DNA of 40,846 nt, taken from the NCBI GenBank assembly GCA_048213135.1, contig PS015028.1, positions 1 through 40,846 of the forward strand. The letters run 5' to 3'. The number at the start of each line of letters is the position of its first letter. Positions within the stretch are counted from its first letter, which is position 1. Shown one piece after another: positions 24,801 to 34,706 of this stretch. This DNA is from Reclinomonas americana ATCC 50394 (Eukaryota > Jakobida > Jakobea > Jakobida). The notes below the pieces were generated by a model, which saw nothing but the letters and a program-made list of their open reading frames with translations, had not been told where the DNA came from and made no database searches. The position numbers were made by a program, and so were the translations under genes.

Positions 24801-25847
24801 GGCCGCGCCCTGACGGAAGCCATCGACCAGGCCGGCGGCACCGCTGCCGACAAAGTCGTACACGTACCCGGATGGCGTGATGCGACGAATCTTGTGGGAC
24901 TCCTGTGCAACATGGAAAGGTGAAACACCGTCACGGTGCATGACAGGCGACCGTCAACTCACCACTTCGCTGACAAACCAGCCTCCAGCGTTGTCGCTGA
25001 CGATGCTGTACGGATGTGTGAACGTGGCCGATGCAGCCGGTCCATTGGCGAGACCAGTGCTCCCCGTGCCAGCAAACGAGCAGCTGCTAATGGCAGTGAC
25101 CTGCAGTGTGCCGACGGTCGAGTAGGCCGAGGTAGGTGACCAGCGCACACAGACTGCGTAAAAGCCAGCAGCGATGGCGGAGAAGTCACCGGTGAGTTTG
25201 AGCGTCGACTGGACTGGCGCCGTTCTCGTCGATGGTGCTGCATGCACAGACGAGGTCGAGGATTCGGCTGCCCTTGTTTCGATCGAAGTGGGCGCGTCGG
25301 GATCGTCGACCGACATGAGAGAGAGGCAAGAGGTCGCGGCTGGAATGACCACGAACCAGCCGCTGTCGGCAGAGTTGTCCACAGCGTCGGTGACCGTGAT
25401 GTTGAACCGACGGTATCTGATAGTAGTGCGCGAGAGTGAGAAGGCGGCGGGGACAGAGGAGGAGTGTGTGCTCGTCCAACGCAACGAGAGGTTGGGAAAG
25501 TAGCGAGGAGTGAAGTTGTCAATGGACGGTGATGCAGTGCGAAGCGAGATGCCATCGCCACCAGTCGGCAGCAATGAGCCTGTGCAGCAAACAAAGGAGA
25601 CGTGAGGGAACGATGCGCATGCGCACCGCTTGGCCTACACACACACACGCACGCACGCACCATCAATGCTCTCAACCCGGACGCTTGGACCGGTATTCAT
25701 CGAGTGCTACCGCAGAGAGCGCAGTGAGAATCGCCACACACATGCAGAGGTGATCACGTGCGCATACACACCACTCTCTCCGCCGCGACCACCGGCAGCA
25801 GCAGCACCAGCAGCAGCGAGACTGCCATCGCAGACCAGGCGACGCAT
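12843..25847 (-). CDS. polycystin-1-like receptor: Ig-like, NHL, CUB, REJ, GPS and polycystin-type TM region
   Basis: Very large gene of about 3400 codons. Thirty exons from 25847 to 15273 sum to 8571 nt (2857 codons), every junction in phase; structure downstream of 15273 is less certain. Order (approximate residues): Ig-like module (30-247), NHL repeats (248-472), two Ig-like modules (540-746), NHL repeats (747-1092), Ig-like module (1093-1189), CUB (1190-1313), REJ (1314-2000), GPS (2190-2230), TM1 (2261-2283), a Ser-rich cytoplasmic loop, TM2 (TQKLTVLWLATICSLYFNT, about 2702-2724), TM3 (IGVSIGLTMMPVCLLASFAF), a long loop, then C-terminal TMs (VYVSYLLIWATGIFLSYMT; PIKLIILWMMGPCFVPAVF) resembling polycystin-1 TM4-5. 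It ends there, with no channel module. An in-frame TAG directly precedes the start ATG. The signal peptide is weak. Likely a mechano- or adhesion receptor; its localisation to cilia is inference. Confidence 0.85.
17630..17830 (-). other. GPS (GPCR proteolysis site) motif of the polycystin-1-like protein
   Basis: Sequence runs LCVYWSTSTGKWDTSGC, an intron at 17757-17686, then VVCACNHMTDFSV. The C...W...W...GC...C.C.H.T.F pattern is complete. The cleavage triplet H-M-T (about residues 2225-2227) matches the H-L/M-T/S needed for autoproteolysis in GAIN domains. TM1 (MWTMWILGAVHLFYAVAWYV) starts about 35 residues later, the usual spacing. Confidence 0.9.
18115..20719 (-). other. REJ region and GAIN-like stalk of the polycystin-1-like protein
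   Basis: Exons 20719-20604, 20532-20221, 20149-18707 (a single intron-free 1443-nt exon) and 18636-18115. REJ-type landmarks: FYSWGDSVKLAASVND, VWDCAYYSP...EACG, then TLEAGDPNDNYKVVVQMEVV. Ala/Ser-rich helical segments (TQLTSIAELMAASSYFTQ, SALIVRLNKLSQQLLTSVA) resemble the helical part of the GAIN fold that precedes a GPS. REJ modules are found in polycystin-1, PKDREJ and sperm receptor for egg jelly. Confidence 0.75.
20787..21232 (-). other. CUB domain of the polycystin-1-like protein
   Basis: Two exons (21232-20933, 20858-20787) encode a CUB fold. It shows an LCADLTTV opening Cys, the VTDGSKPTAKYEP turn, MSCRWLVQ, the LDTEANKDTLRVYKDG calcium-site/D-x-L-x-V-Y-D-G pattern, LLATYSGN, and the closing LLVVFESDASNQYTGWEMQVY (F-x-S-D...G-W/F). 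CUB domains are extracellular protein- or glycan-binding modules. Confidence 0.85.
21667..23058 (-). other. NHL repeat block B of the polycystin-1-like protein
   Basis: Exons 23058-22580, 22508-22258, 22185-22089, 22019-21980, 21909-21836 and 21763-21667. Blade signatures include GLALHPTTGDLFIADTGNK, FGLVVDAAGGSLYISEPDHF, NPWGLAWVTSTTMMITERDS, VIRMFAANGG and FWPGNDMLYVSDQDANTIRA. Each blade follows the GLAxxxxxxxLYVADxxxxxIRxxxxxG pattern. There are enough blades for a full propeller. Confidence 0.85.
24140..24902 (-). other. NHL repeat block A of the polycystin-1-like protein
   Basis: Two exons (24902-24539, 24451-24140) encode tandem NHL-type blades. Characteristic strings include SLYFNANNSMLYVADSNNGA, IRMVSLDGTVTTLVG, LLYASDNTNRVRRLDV and GVVFDSRGSLIIVDA. 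NHL blades form beta-propellers that bind protein, RNA or glycans; here the block is extracellular by position. It forms one partial propeller; block B lies at 21667-23058. Confidence 0.85.
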
Positions 25848-27027
25848 CTATTTTTTGTAGTACCGCGGCTCATCTCACCCAGCACACGCACACGCACAAG
25901 GGATTAACAAGGTGTTCGTGTGAGATGCGTGTGTGGGCGCGCGTGTGCGTGTGTGTGGAGCGAGTGATACAATGTTGTCTTCTCTCGCGCAAAAAGTGAA
26001 ATGACAGACGCACAAACGGTCGTTTTTGTGAAATGCTCCGCCAACGGCTTCTGGGGTCACAACAGGCAAGTAACAAGGTGCGGAGTTGCGTTGACTGCAC
26101 GTGTCGCGCCTCCACTCGAGTGCAGAGGGCACTACAGCCACGGGGAGTGAGGGAGGACGGTGGTGTGTACGAGTTAATCGACTTGTCCGGAGTGACCACT
26201 CGACATCTTGTATGATCAACCAATCGGCGACATCTTAGGCAATACAGCACTTGGCGGGGAGCGATGGGGGGCACAACCGCAGTGTTCATTGCGGAGGGGA
26301 GAGAGAGGGGAGAGAGGGGCAGCACGAGGACCCAATACTCGGGTGCGTCGGTATTTTGTTGCACCGTTATTCGCAGTCGCGATCGTCTTATTCGATGCCG
26401 TTGAGCTCGACACGCAACGCTGTTCGCGCACAGGAAGGGATGGATCGAAGCGTGGGTGGCGCATGTGCATCGCACACACTGCCGCAGGCGGAATGGGCAA
26501 ACTGGCCCTCACATGGATATCGATGTCAAAACCGCGCGCACCAATCGATCGCGACACAAGACTGGCAATGCAGAGGCGCACCAAACAGGGTGGTGTAGAA
26601 GTGGGCCTGCAGAACAACGCAGCGATGCCAAGAAAGATCAGCGATCGCGATTTGGTCCGCAGCGATCGCGATCGATATCGATGCGAATGCGCATGCGTTG
26701 CATGTGATTGCTCTCGCGCATGCGTCTTGAACAAGGACAGCTTCATCAAGCATGTGGCAATCGACAAACGCATCTTTTCCCCATCAACTCTCGTTTGTCT
26801 GGATCAGAAAACGCCTGCAGCTGGCCGGCGCCGGCAGCAATCAATATCCGAACACGATCGATCACGCAGACGTCGACCTTGTGCACGTCGTGCCATCAAC
26901 TCACTGTGACAGTGCATGCTCACACTGCCTTGCCGACGCCCGATCAGCACGCATGGACAGCTGCACGAGCTCCATCACCGTCGTCGCAATGCGTCCCGCT
27001 CTGCGTCCCACTCCACTCTACTCCACA
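25848..27027. other. intergenic region between divergent polycystin-like and SUGP1 genes; no gene seen
   Basis: About 1.2 kb, the longest gene-free span with unique sequence. It should hold two divergent promoters. Open frames here have poor coding character and I recognise no protein or RNA gene. It contains GATCGC-rich palindromic sequence at 26641-26690: two copies of GCGATCGCGAT at 26641 and 26662, then CGATATCG and GCGCATGCG. Confidence 0.6.
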
Positions 27028-28685
27028 ATGTCGAGCAAGAAGCCGGGCTTCTCCTTCAGCCTCACCCCCTCAACGCCCGGTGGCGACCTGCTCGCCACCG
27101 CAACTCCCACCAGCTCTCTCATCTCCACCGCTGCCACACCGCTTTCGGCAATGTCAGCTGGAGGAGGCGGAGTCATTGGCGCAGTGCCCTTCTCTCTCGG
27201 TGCCGACGAGGACGACGATGAGGTGTTCTCGGGCCCTGTGAAGCGCAGTGCACTCAGGTGCTGATGGGGATGCTCAAAGGGAGAGAGGAGAGAGGAGAGA
27301 GTGTGAGTGTGAAAGAGAGAGACTCACACACTCTGTGCGTCACACACACACAGGTCACCTCCACAGCCTCGCATTCGCGGCAGCGAGGCAGTGTCCAAGA
27401 GAAGGTGACTCTCTCGTTCTCGATTGTCTTTGCTTCTCTCAGTGTGTGGAGAGAGCTCACTCGTCTCGCGTGCACGGTGTAGAGCGGCTGCAGAGGCGGC
27501 CGCAGGGGGCTCCTCCTTTGCCACGCCTTCGTCATTATCTTCAACAGCAACAACAGCAACTGCAGCAGCTTCGCCGGCTTTGTCTGCGTCCACTGCAGCA
27601 ATGGAGAGTGATGGGCAGTCGAGCAGCAAGCGACAGCGACGCGAGTCGGCACTGGACGGCCTACCCGAGTCGTCGCTGGCAATGACGGCGATGCCAGGTG
27701 AGCTTCTCGCGCCTTCTCCTTCACTCTTAATCCTCCTTCGTTATCAATGGGATCATTGCACAGCATCGGTGGCTCCGCCCAGCAACGGAGTGCTGCACGA
27801 GCGCATCGACAAGCTGGCCCGCTTCATTGGCAAGCACGGACCACGAGTGGAGTTGGCGTGTCTGCGCAAGAACATGGCCGATCCGCGCTTCTCGTTCCTG
27901 TACATTTACGACTCCACCGATTGCATGTACTATCGTGCACGCTTGGCTCGCGAGCGACAGCGGCTCGGTAAGCCGCTGTTTGAGTCGCACACGCGGGATT
28001 TCAACTCGCCCGAGGTGCTGGCGCGCCTGGCGACGCCCTCTTGTTGCGTTTCTTTATCCGCAAAAGTGTGCGACAGCGATCTGCGGCATTCACTGTGCGT
28101 GCTGCAGCCATTCTCACGTCGAGTGCGGGCGCCGAGTTGATGGAGGTGGAGGTGACGCCGATGAAGCACGGCGGCAGCGAGGGAGTGGGCACGCCGGCCA
28201 GCGGTGCGCCAGGTGGCAGCGGTGGCGGTAGCGGAGCGCGTGGTGCCAACAAGCGCTCTGTGAACCACTATCTGCCGCGCGAGGAACTGAAAAAGTTCAT
28301 ACATCAGGCCGCGCGCGCCAAGGGCGTGCAGTTGGACGAGGAAGAGGTGGATCCGGCGTCGCAGATTCAGCTCGACGACAGCAACAAGGGGCACCAGATG
28401 ATGGCACGGATGGGTTGGGGTGGTGGTGGACTCGGGGCGGAGGGCCAGGGTCGTGTGGCGCCGGTAGAAGCCGTCGACATGGGTGGCACTCGTGGCCTGG
28501 GAGCCCGCGCCAAGACCTTTGAGGTGGAGGCGCAGGACGACGACACGGAGATTTTCAGGAAACGCATGATGCTGTCGTACCAGCATCGACCCAAGTTACG
28601 AGGCGTGATGTACACTGCACCTGTTCTCCTCGTGCTCATCTCTACGCACAGTCCATTCAACAATCCACGCAAGTCCTACTATTGA
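27028..28685 (+). CDS. SUGP1: SURP and G-patch domain splicing factor (SUGP1/SF4 type)
   Basis: Spliceosome-associated factor; in animals the G-patch recruits a DEAH helicase during branch-site recognition. Six exons: 27028-27257, 27354-27404, 27483-27697, 27764-28042, 28108-28594 and 28652-28685. Total 1296 nt (431 aa), in phase throughout. Order: Ser/Thr-rich N-terminus (SKKPGFSFSLTPSTPGG), a nuclear-type basic patch (SSSKRQRRES), the SURP motif (ERIDKLARFIGKHGPRVE, then FSFLYIYDSTDCMYYRARL), an acidic Ser/Gly linker, the G-patch (NKGHQMMARMGWGGGGLGAE, then RGLGA), and the family's C-terminal signature (DTEIFRKRMMLSYQHRPN joined to PFNNPRKSYY). One SURP is clearly visible, whereas human SUGP1 has two. 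Confidence 0.93.
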
Positions 28686-28954
28686 ACGCGAGTCACACGC
28701 CACGGGCAACAAGATTTTTATGTACGATTAATGTTTCTTTCAGTGCAGCGCAGAGAGGGAGCAGCGGCCAATCGACGGCCCCCACGCTCTGCGCGCAGTC
28801 GGCGGTGCACATGAAGGGGGAAAAGGGGGGGGAGAGACGCAGACACGCGCAAGGCGTCGCGGCAGATCAACACAACACACAAAACAAACTACACAGCAAA
28901 ACAACACTGCGGGTACAAACACACATATTTGGTCGTCTGCGGACGGCGATCAAA

Positions 28955-31900
28955 TCACCAGCCGAGCGACACGCGGCCGGCTCTCCAGTACACAAGGTGC
29001 GAGAAGAGGAGGCCGACGAGGAACACGAGGAGCACGAGCAACATGTAGTTGAAGCCACGCAGGCAAGGGTGACGATACCGCATCACCACCTCACGGCGCA
29101 CGCGAGTGACCTTGGTCGTCGTGACCTCTACCGTCGACGTGTTGTCACTGGCGACGGTCGAGCCCTTGGTGGCATTGGTGTTTGATTTGGAGGCCTGCAA
29201 AAGGGGGGGGGGGGGGAGTTGGTGAGTGCGGAATGGAACAGACATATGCTTTTGCCCGCGACACACACCTTGCCGCCCTTTTGCTTGCCGCCCACGTTAA
29301 CATCGTGTGTGGCGGTGGAAGATGAGCTCTGTGCATCGGCACGCGAGTGCGAGTCAGAGAAAGGCAATGGAGTCGGTCTCGACGCGGTGACGACGCAACA
29401 ATCAACACGCGGGCCTTGCCGGCTGGTGCCGCCGCGGCCATCACAGCCGCCTTCTTACCGGCACCCTTCTTCTTGGTGGTCGCCACCGTGGTGACCTCGA
29501 CACCCAGCTTGGCGGTTTTTGATTTCGCCGACGCTGGCACCGGCGACTGATTCGCATTCTCCTTGTCGGCCTCCGACACCACTGGCAACTCGTGGCGCTC
29601 CACGACGGTGGCCGACGCCGCGGTCTTGCCACCCTTCTTGCCTCGTGAACGCACATTGTTGGCCGGCGGCGACACGGCGCCGCTCGGTGGTGACTGCGGA
29701 GCTGCAGCCGAGGTCGGCGCCGGAGTCGGCTCGGCAGCAATCGCCGCCAACGGCCGATCTGGTCGCACTGCGACGGCGTCTTCGGTGGCCACAGTATAAC
29801 CGAGCTCCTCGCGCAGCCGCATGATCATCACCTGTTGCAACTGCTCGTGGCGCTGCAGCACCTTGCGTTCCTCGTCCTCGGTCAACGGCTGGTATCCACC
29901 CGGTCGCCACATAATCACCGCGTCCTGCCACACACACAAGAGTTGAGTCGCACTGCTGATAGCGGGAGGGCTTCACAAACGATGGACGCACCATGTAGCG
30001 GCGCAAAATGTGTGCCATTTCCCGATTCTTGTACTCCACCGCCACCTCAAAGGCGTTCATCTGCTCGCTGTTGAAGTGGTACAGCAGATCGGCCAGCGCA
30101 GCGGGCTTGGGAATGTGTCGGCCAGCGTGGTTGGCTGCAGTCGGGGGAGACTCGGAGATGAGAATCTCTCTCTCACGACACGACAGTGGAGGGGGGGCGA
30201 CCAACGCAACGATAGGTAATCAGATTGTGACCAATGTAGGCCTCGGTGATGATGAGCTGGAGCGCTCGCAGCGCACCCGCTCGATCGGTGGTGTTGCGTG
30301 CCAGCGCATGCAGTGGGGAATCGCGCGACGGCTTCTCAATGGTGTTCACCGCCGCACCCTCGGCGAGCAGCAGCTGCACGCATGCGTCGGCGCCGCGCTT
30401 GCACGCCATCATGAGCGGCGTGCGACCCTTGATGTCGGGTGCATTGATGGCGATCTCCATCGGGGTCGGGGACTTGGAGGAGCTGGGCGCGGCCGGATTG
30501 CGCATTCCCTCCTCGGCCTGCTGCAGACAAATTTCCTGGTCTTCTTCGGCGACGTCCAGCATGTTGGCCACCACCTCGAACCAGCCGTGCATGCAGGCGA
30601 CAAAGAGTGGCGTGCGTCCCGTCTTGCTCATCACGTTTGGTCTGCGTGTGAGGATCATGAGGCGTGCCGTGGTGTCGGCGTTGCCGACAGAGCAGGTGTA
30701 GTGGATCGGGGCAAAACCGCGCCCGTCGCGCACGCAAAAGTCGAGCTTGGGGCAGAAGCGCACCAAGAGATCGAGCATGATTTGCGAGACCTCCATGTTG
30801 CCCGTGTCGCTGTCCACAACCTCCTCCTGCAACGCCTCATCGTCGACGCCATCCAGCTCCGGGTCGACCACGGTGGCATGCTCACCGTCGACTCCCTCGC
30901 CCGACACCAAGCCAACTGCACTGTTCGCCTGCTTCTTGCTGGCCACCGAAACCAGAGTCGTCTTGGGCGGTGACTCCCTGACCGACACGCCAACAACAGC
31001 GGCATTCGCGACAGGTGTTCTTGACTTGGGCGCACCGTAGAGCGGCGACAGTTTCCTGCGATACCCTCACAGTCAGCGACTGCGCACAGAAAAAACCCAG
31101 GGAGACAAAAAAGTCGTCGACGCAACCCATCGCACATGGCCAAGTGCACCGCGCACTGACCCACCGAGTCCAACACCGACACAAACTCCTCAATTGACGA
31201 CCACTTGCTGCGTGGATCCGAGGGCTTAAACTCACGCAGCACCGCCTCCATGATCAGCACATCGCCGCTAATGGCGCACTTGTGCAGCACCGTCTCGCCG
31301 CACTTGTCGACCGCATACAGCGACGCACCAAAGTCGCGCAGCAGCAGCATAAAGATATCTGTGCTGGGGATGCTGGCCGCCAGTGCCAGCGGAGTCACAC
31401 CGTACTCATCCGCCGCGTTGCTTTCCACCTCGGCACCGGCCTCCAGCAGCGCGCGAACACACTGCCAACCACCATCAATCGATTGAATGAGGCAATCAAG
31501 GCAATCACAACGGCTCCTCTCTCGATCGCACCTCAATGCACTCATACTGAACGGCGCTGAACAGCGGCGTCTTGCCGTGCTTGCGCGAGTGTGCCAACTC
31601 CGGTCGCTTGCTCAACACGCCACTGATTGCGTGTGCGAGTGAGTGATGAGTGTGAGTGACACCACGCGAAAACACAGACAGACCGCAGCAGAGGCGCATG
31701 TCGATCGGAGGTAACGGCCTCAAACACGACTTCCACGCCGAGATCGTAGCCGAGTCGAGGACGTGAGTTGGCGGGGACGTCGAGCGCCGCCAACAAAGTC
31801 TGCGTGCGAGTGTGATAAAAGTGAGAAATGGCGCGAACTTGTCACGCGTACTCCCACGCACCTCATGGTCTCCACTGATCATAATGTCCTCGAGACGCGT

Positions 31901-32074
31901 GCTGGTTGCCACAGTGGTCGTCGTGGTCGAGCCACTCTTCTTGCCTCGCTTGTTGTTGCTCTTTTCATTGGATGCGACTGTGCCTGGCGGCAAGACAAAC
32001 GTCACCGAGGACAGCACCGCATCGCTCGTGTCGCCACCAGCAGAGAACGCCACTCGCTTCGCCGCTGCGCTCAT
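28955..32074 (-). CDS. ankyrin-repeat protein with C-terminal transmembrane anchor
   Basis: Nine exons (minus order): 32074-31862, 31799-31684, 31622-31532, 31461-31127, 31055-30211, 30134-29992, 29924-29409, 29328-29269 and 29194-28955. They total 2559 nt (852 aa) in phase. Ankyrin repeats start around residue 110 (HGKTPLFSAVQYECIE, EYGVTPLALAASIPSTDIF, GETVLHKCAISGDVLIMEAV, GFAPIHYTCSVGNADTTARL, GRTPLFVACMHGWFEVVANM, GRTPLMMACKRGADACVQLL). A Lys/Ala/Ser-rich linker follows (KKKGAGKKAAVMAAAAPAGK). A single hydrophobic helix (NYMLLVLLVFLVGLLFSHLV) lies about 12 residues from the end, so it is probably tail-anchored with the repeats cytosolic. No kinase, death or channel domain is visible. Its start codon is 82 bp from the divergent EF-hand gene. 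Confidence 0.85.
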
Positions 32075-32156
32075 TGCTCTCTCTCTCTCTGTGTGTGGCA
32101 GGAATGCGCGCGAAACAAAACGCGAGCCTCTGTCCTTCCGTTATCAATCATCGACA

Positions 32157-32947
32157 ATGCCGCCGAAGAAGAAGAAGGGTTCGTGCCTCTTTCGCTCGCC
32201 TTGTCTCCTGCTGCTGCTGCTGCTCACTGTCTGCGCATGCACACAGATCCGGAAAAGCCCGATCTGCCATCCTCGGCCGATGTGAGTCACATTTTGTTTC
32301 TTGCTCTCTGTGTAACTGTTGACTCTGACGCGGTGTGTGTGCACAGCCTGCTGCCATTGATCAGTACAGGAAAGACTATCTGTTGTTCCTGTGGTGGACG
32401 GCGACCAACAAGGTATACTGATGAGCGTGGTATTTCGATCTCTATGATCGCCATCACTGACCCAGCAACACAGGGCGAGGCCAAGACGCTGAACAAGGAG
32501 CACGTGACGTACATGTTCCCGTTAATTGGATTCAATCCGACCGTGATGGGACTGAAGCAGGCGCTGGCCGAGGCCGGCGATCCCGACAAGCCCGACATTA
32601 TCACGTACAAGCAGCTGCTGGAGATGTACGAGAGGACCAAGGAGCAGTTCGAGCCGCTGTCGTTTGAGGAGATGGTGGCGGCGTGGCGCGTGTTTGATCC
32701 GGAGAACACGATGAAGGTCAAGTATGAGACGCTGCGTGATTCGGTCGAGCAGGTGCGTTTGTTGTTGCAGTTGTCGTCGGTGATCGCCGGACTGCGTCGT
32801 GACTCGTGCGTGTGTGCTTGTGTGTGTGTACAGATGGGCGAGGAGCTCACCGATGAGGAAATGGTCGAGTTCGCCAAGTTCTTTACCCCAGACGAGGAGG
32901 GCAATGTCGACTACGTAGCGTTCCTGCACGAGATCTCGTCCAAGTAA
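32157..32947 (+). CDS. calmodulin-superfamily protein with degenerate EF-hands (DRC8/EFCAB2- or light-chain-like)
   Basis: Five exons: 32157-32178, 32247-32281, 32347-32412, 32474-32752 and 32834-32947; 516 nt (171 aa), in phase. A basic start (MPPKKKKDPEK) precedes YRKDYLLFLWWTATNKGEAK. Two EF-hand-like pairs follow: IGFNPTVMGLKQALAEAG with ITYKQLLEMY, then MVAAWRVFDPENTMKVKYET and EEMVEFAKFFTPDEEGNVDY. The loops (DPENTMKVKYET; TPDEEGNVDYVA) lack several acidic calcium ligands, so calcium binding is doubtful. The arrangement recalls dynein regulatory complex subunit 8 or myosin essential light chains; I cannot decide between them. Convergent with the next gene, with 55 bp between stops. Confidence 0.85.
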
Positions 32948-33002
32948 AAGCTCTCGAGTGGGAGTTGTTGTAAGTTGCTCGGCGTTCTGTTCTTCCTCCT
33001 CT

Positions 33003-34627
33003 TCATTGACCCGCCGCGCCTAGTGGCTTGCTGTTGTTGCGTGTGGCCAGATCGTCGAGCAGGCGGCGGACGCACACTGTGTGGGTGCTCAGGCCGAATT
33101 CGAGCAGCAGGTTTTCGTGCACGGCGTTGGCCACCTGCGTGAGGTACTGGCGTTGCAGGTACCGCAGGAGGCACTGCACGCGTGTCAGCGGCTGATGCTC
33201 GTTTGCGGCGAGTGCAACGGGAGTGGCTGTGCGAAGGCGTGAGTCACTGGTGGAACACGTGCTCTCTCTCTCCCTCTGTCGTCGACGCAACGAGACTGAC
33301 AGAGCACGCCGTCGGCGGTGACCACGAGCGACCCGCGATCCACTCCGTCAACTATGCATTTCAGCACTGTGTTGGCCACCGCCTCTTGGTGCGTGTCGTG
33401 CTCCGCGCCAGTGTATTCGTCAAAGAACGCGCCGGCAATGCCCGCGAGCTCGGGAGCGTCGGTGCCCGAAGGATCTCGCTGTTGGTGGCCACTGTCGGCG
33501 CCGGCGACCGTTCGTCGCTGTCGCGCCTCGTCGATTTCGTTGAGGAGCTTGTCGGTCAACTTGACGAGTGACACCTCGAGTCGCTCGTCAATCACGGCGC
33601 ACTCCAACAACAGCAGGCGACAAAAGACCGCAGTGGCCACCACCTGCAGCTCGTGCACGGGTCCGTCGGTGTACGCAAAGAGAATATCGAGGGCGCGCTC
33701 CATCACCGCGCCACTCAGACCGCACTGGCGGTGACCTATGACGCTGACCACGTCGGCCAGCGCCATGACCAGTGTCGCTCTGTTGTCGGCACTCTCGTCG
33801 TGGTCCAGCGAATCGCACAGCAGCTGCAAGTGCATCTCCGCATGCACACCGTGCGCCGCAAACATCGCACTGGTGCGGTACGCCAGCTGCCGCAAGGCGG
33901 CGTCCATCCGATCGGCAGCCGCCTCCGGCACCACCGTCTGCTCCACCAGGTCCACGAACTCACGGACCACTGTATCGTCGCCGGCAAGCACATGCATGTG
34001 CGCCTCCTCGCCATCGTCCTCTCCCTCCAGCGCCGCAAGCATCGGCGATCGGTCGCTCAGCAGGTGGAGGGCACACTGCAGCAGCATTCTGTTCGAAGTC
34101 AGTATTTGTCAATCGACATTCTCGCAACGTGCGTGCGCAACTCGAATGACATTGACCCGCCACTGAAGCGCTGCATTGTTGTGAGCCACTCGCCCAGCGA
34201 CTCGCGATGCTGGTGATACAAGAACTCGATGGTGCAAAGCAGAACATGATCTGGTCTGTACACACCGTCAAAACAGACACACGAACAATACACAGTTTTT
34301 CCGCATATGCATCACCAACCTCGTCGGATCGTCTCCTAGAAGATCCTGAAACACGGCCTCATACTGCTGCACATCCGCCCGCACATGCGACAACACCGTG
34401 AACAAGTGCGGCACGAGGGCGAACTTCTGCGACCCCAATTGAAGTGAGCTCGTCAGAGTCCGCATCGACCGACCCTCTCGCGCAACTTGCTCACTGCTGA
34501 ACCACGCCTCATGCACTGTCTCCGCACAAACAACCAACTCGCGCAGCAAGTCTGGCCGAGTGCGTTCACGCACGCGACAAAAGGCAGCCATCAATACCAA
34601 ACGCGTTTCACTTTCGCTCGACGACAT
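33003..34627 (-). CDS. alpha-helical repeat (HEAT/ARM-like) protein, family not identified
   Basis: Four exons (minus order): 34627-34320, 34255-34157, 34088-33301 and 33226-33003; 1419 nt (472 aa), all in phase. The protein is helix-rich with hydrophobic periodicity typical of solenoids: FALVPHLFTVLSHVRADVQQ, HVLLCTIEFLYHQHRESLGE, RATLVMALADVVSVIGHRQ, ALDILFAYTDGPVHELQVVA and HENLLLEFGLSTHTVCVRRL. No signal peptide or TM is seen. I do not recognise the family. It starts 80 bp downstream of the BBS9 stop on the same strand. Confidence 0.8.
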
Positions 34628-34706
34628 TTTTTCTTGCTTTTTACGAAAGTGCAACGAAAGAGGGACACACCGACAGGACGACGAGAATGGAGAAGGAGAT
34701 GAACAC

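Noticed and set aside
26641-26690. GCGATCGC repeats taken as a cyanobacterial HIP1 signature
   Set aside because: All neighbouring genes are intron-rich eukaryotic nuclear genes, so a cyanobacterial origin is not supported.
25848-27027. tRNA or small RNA gene in the longest intergenic region
   Set aside because: I searched by eye for a TTCRANNC-type T-loop with a matching acceptor stem and found none convincing.
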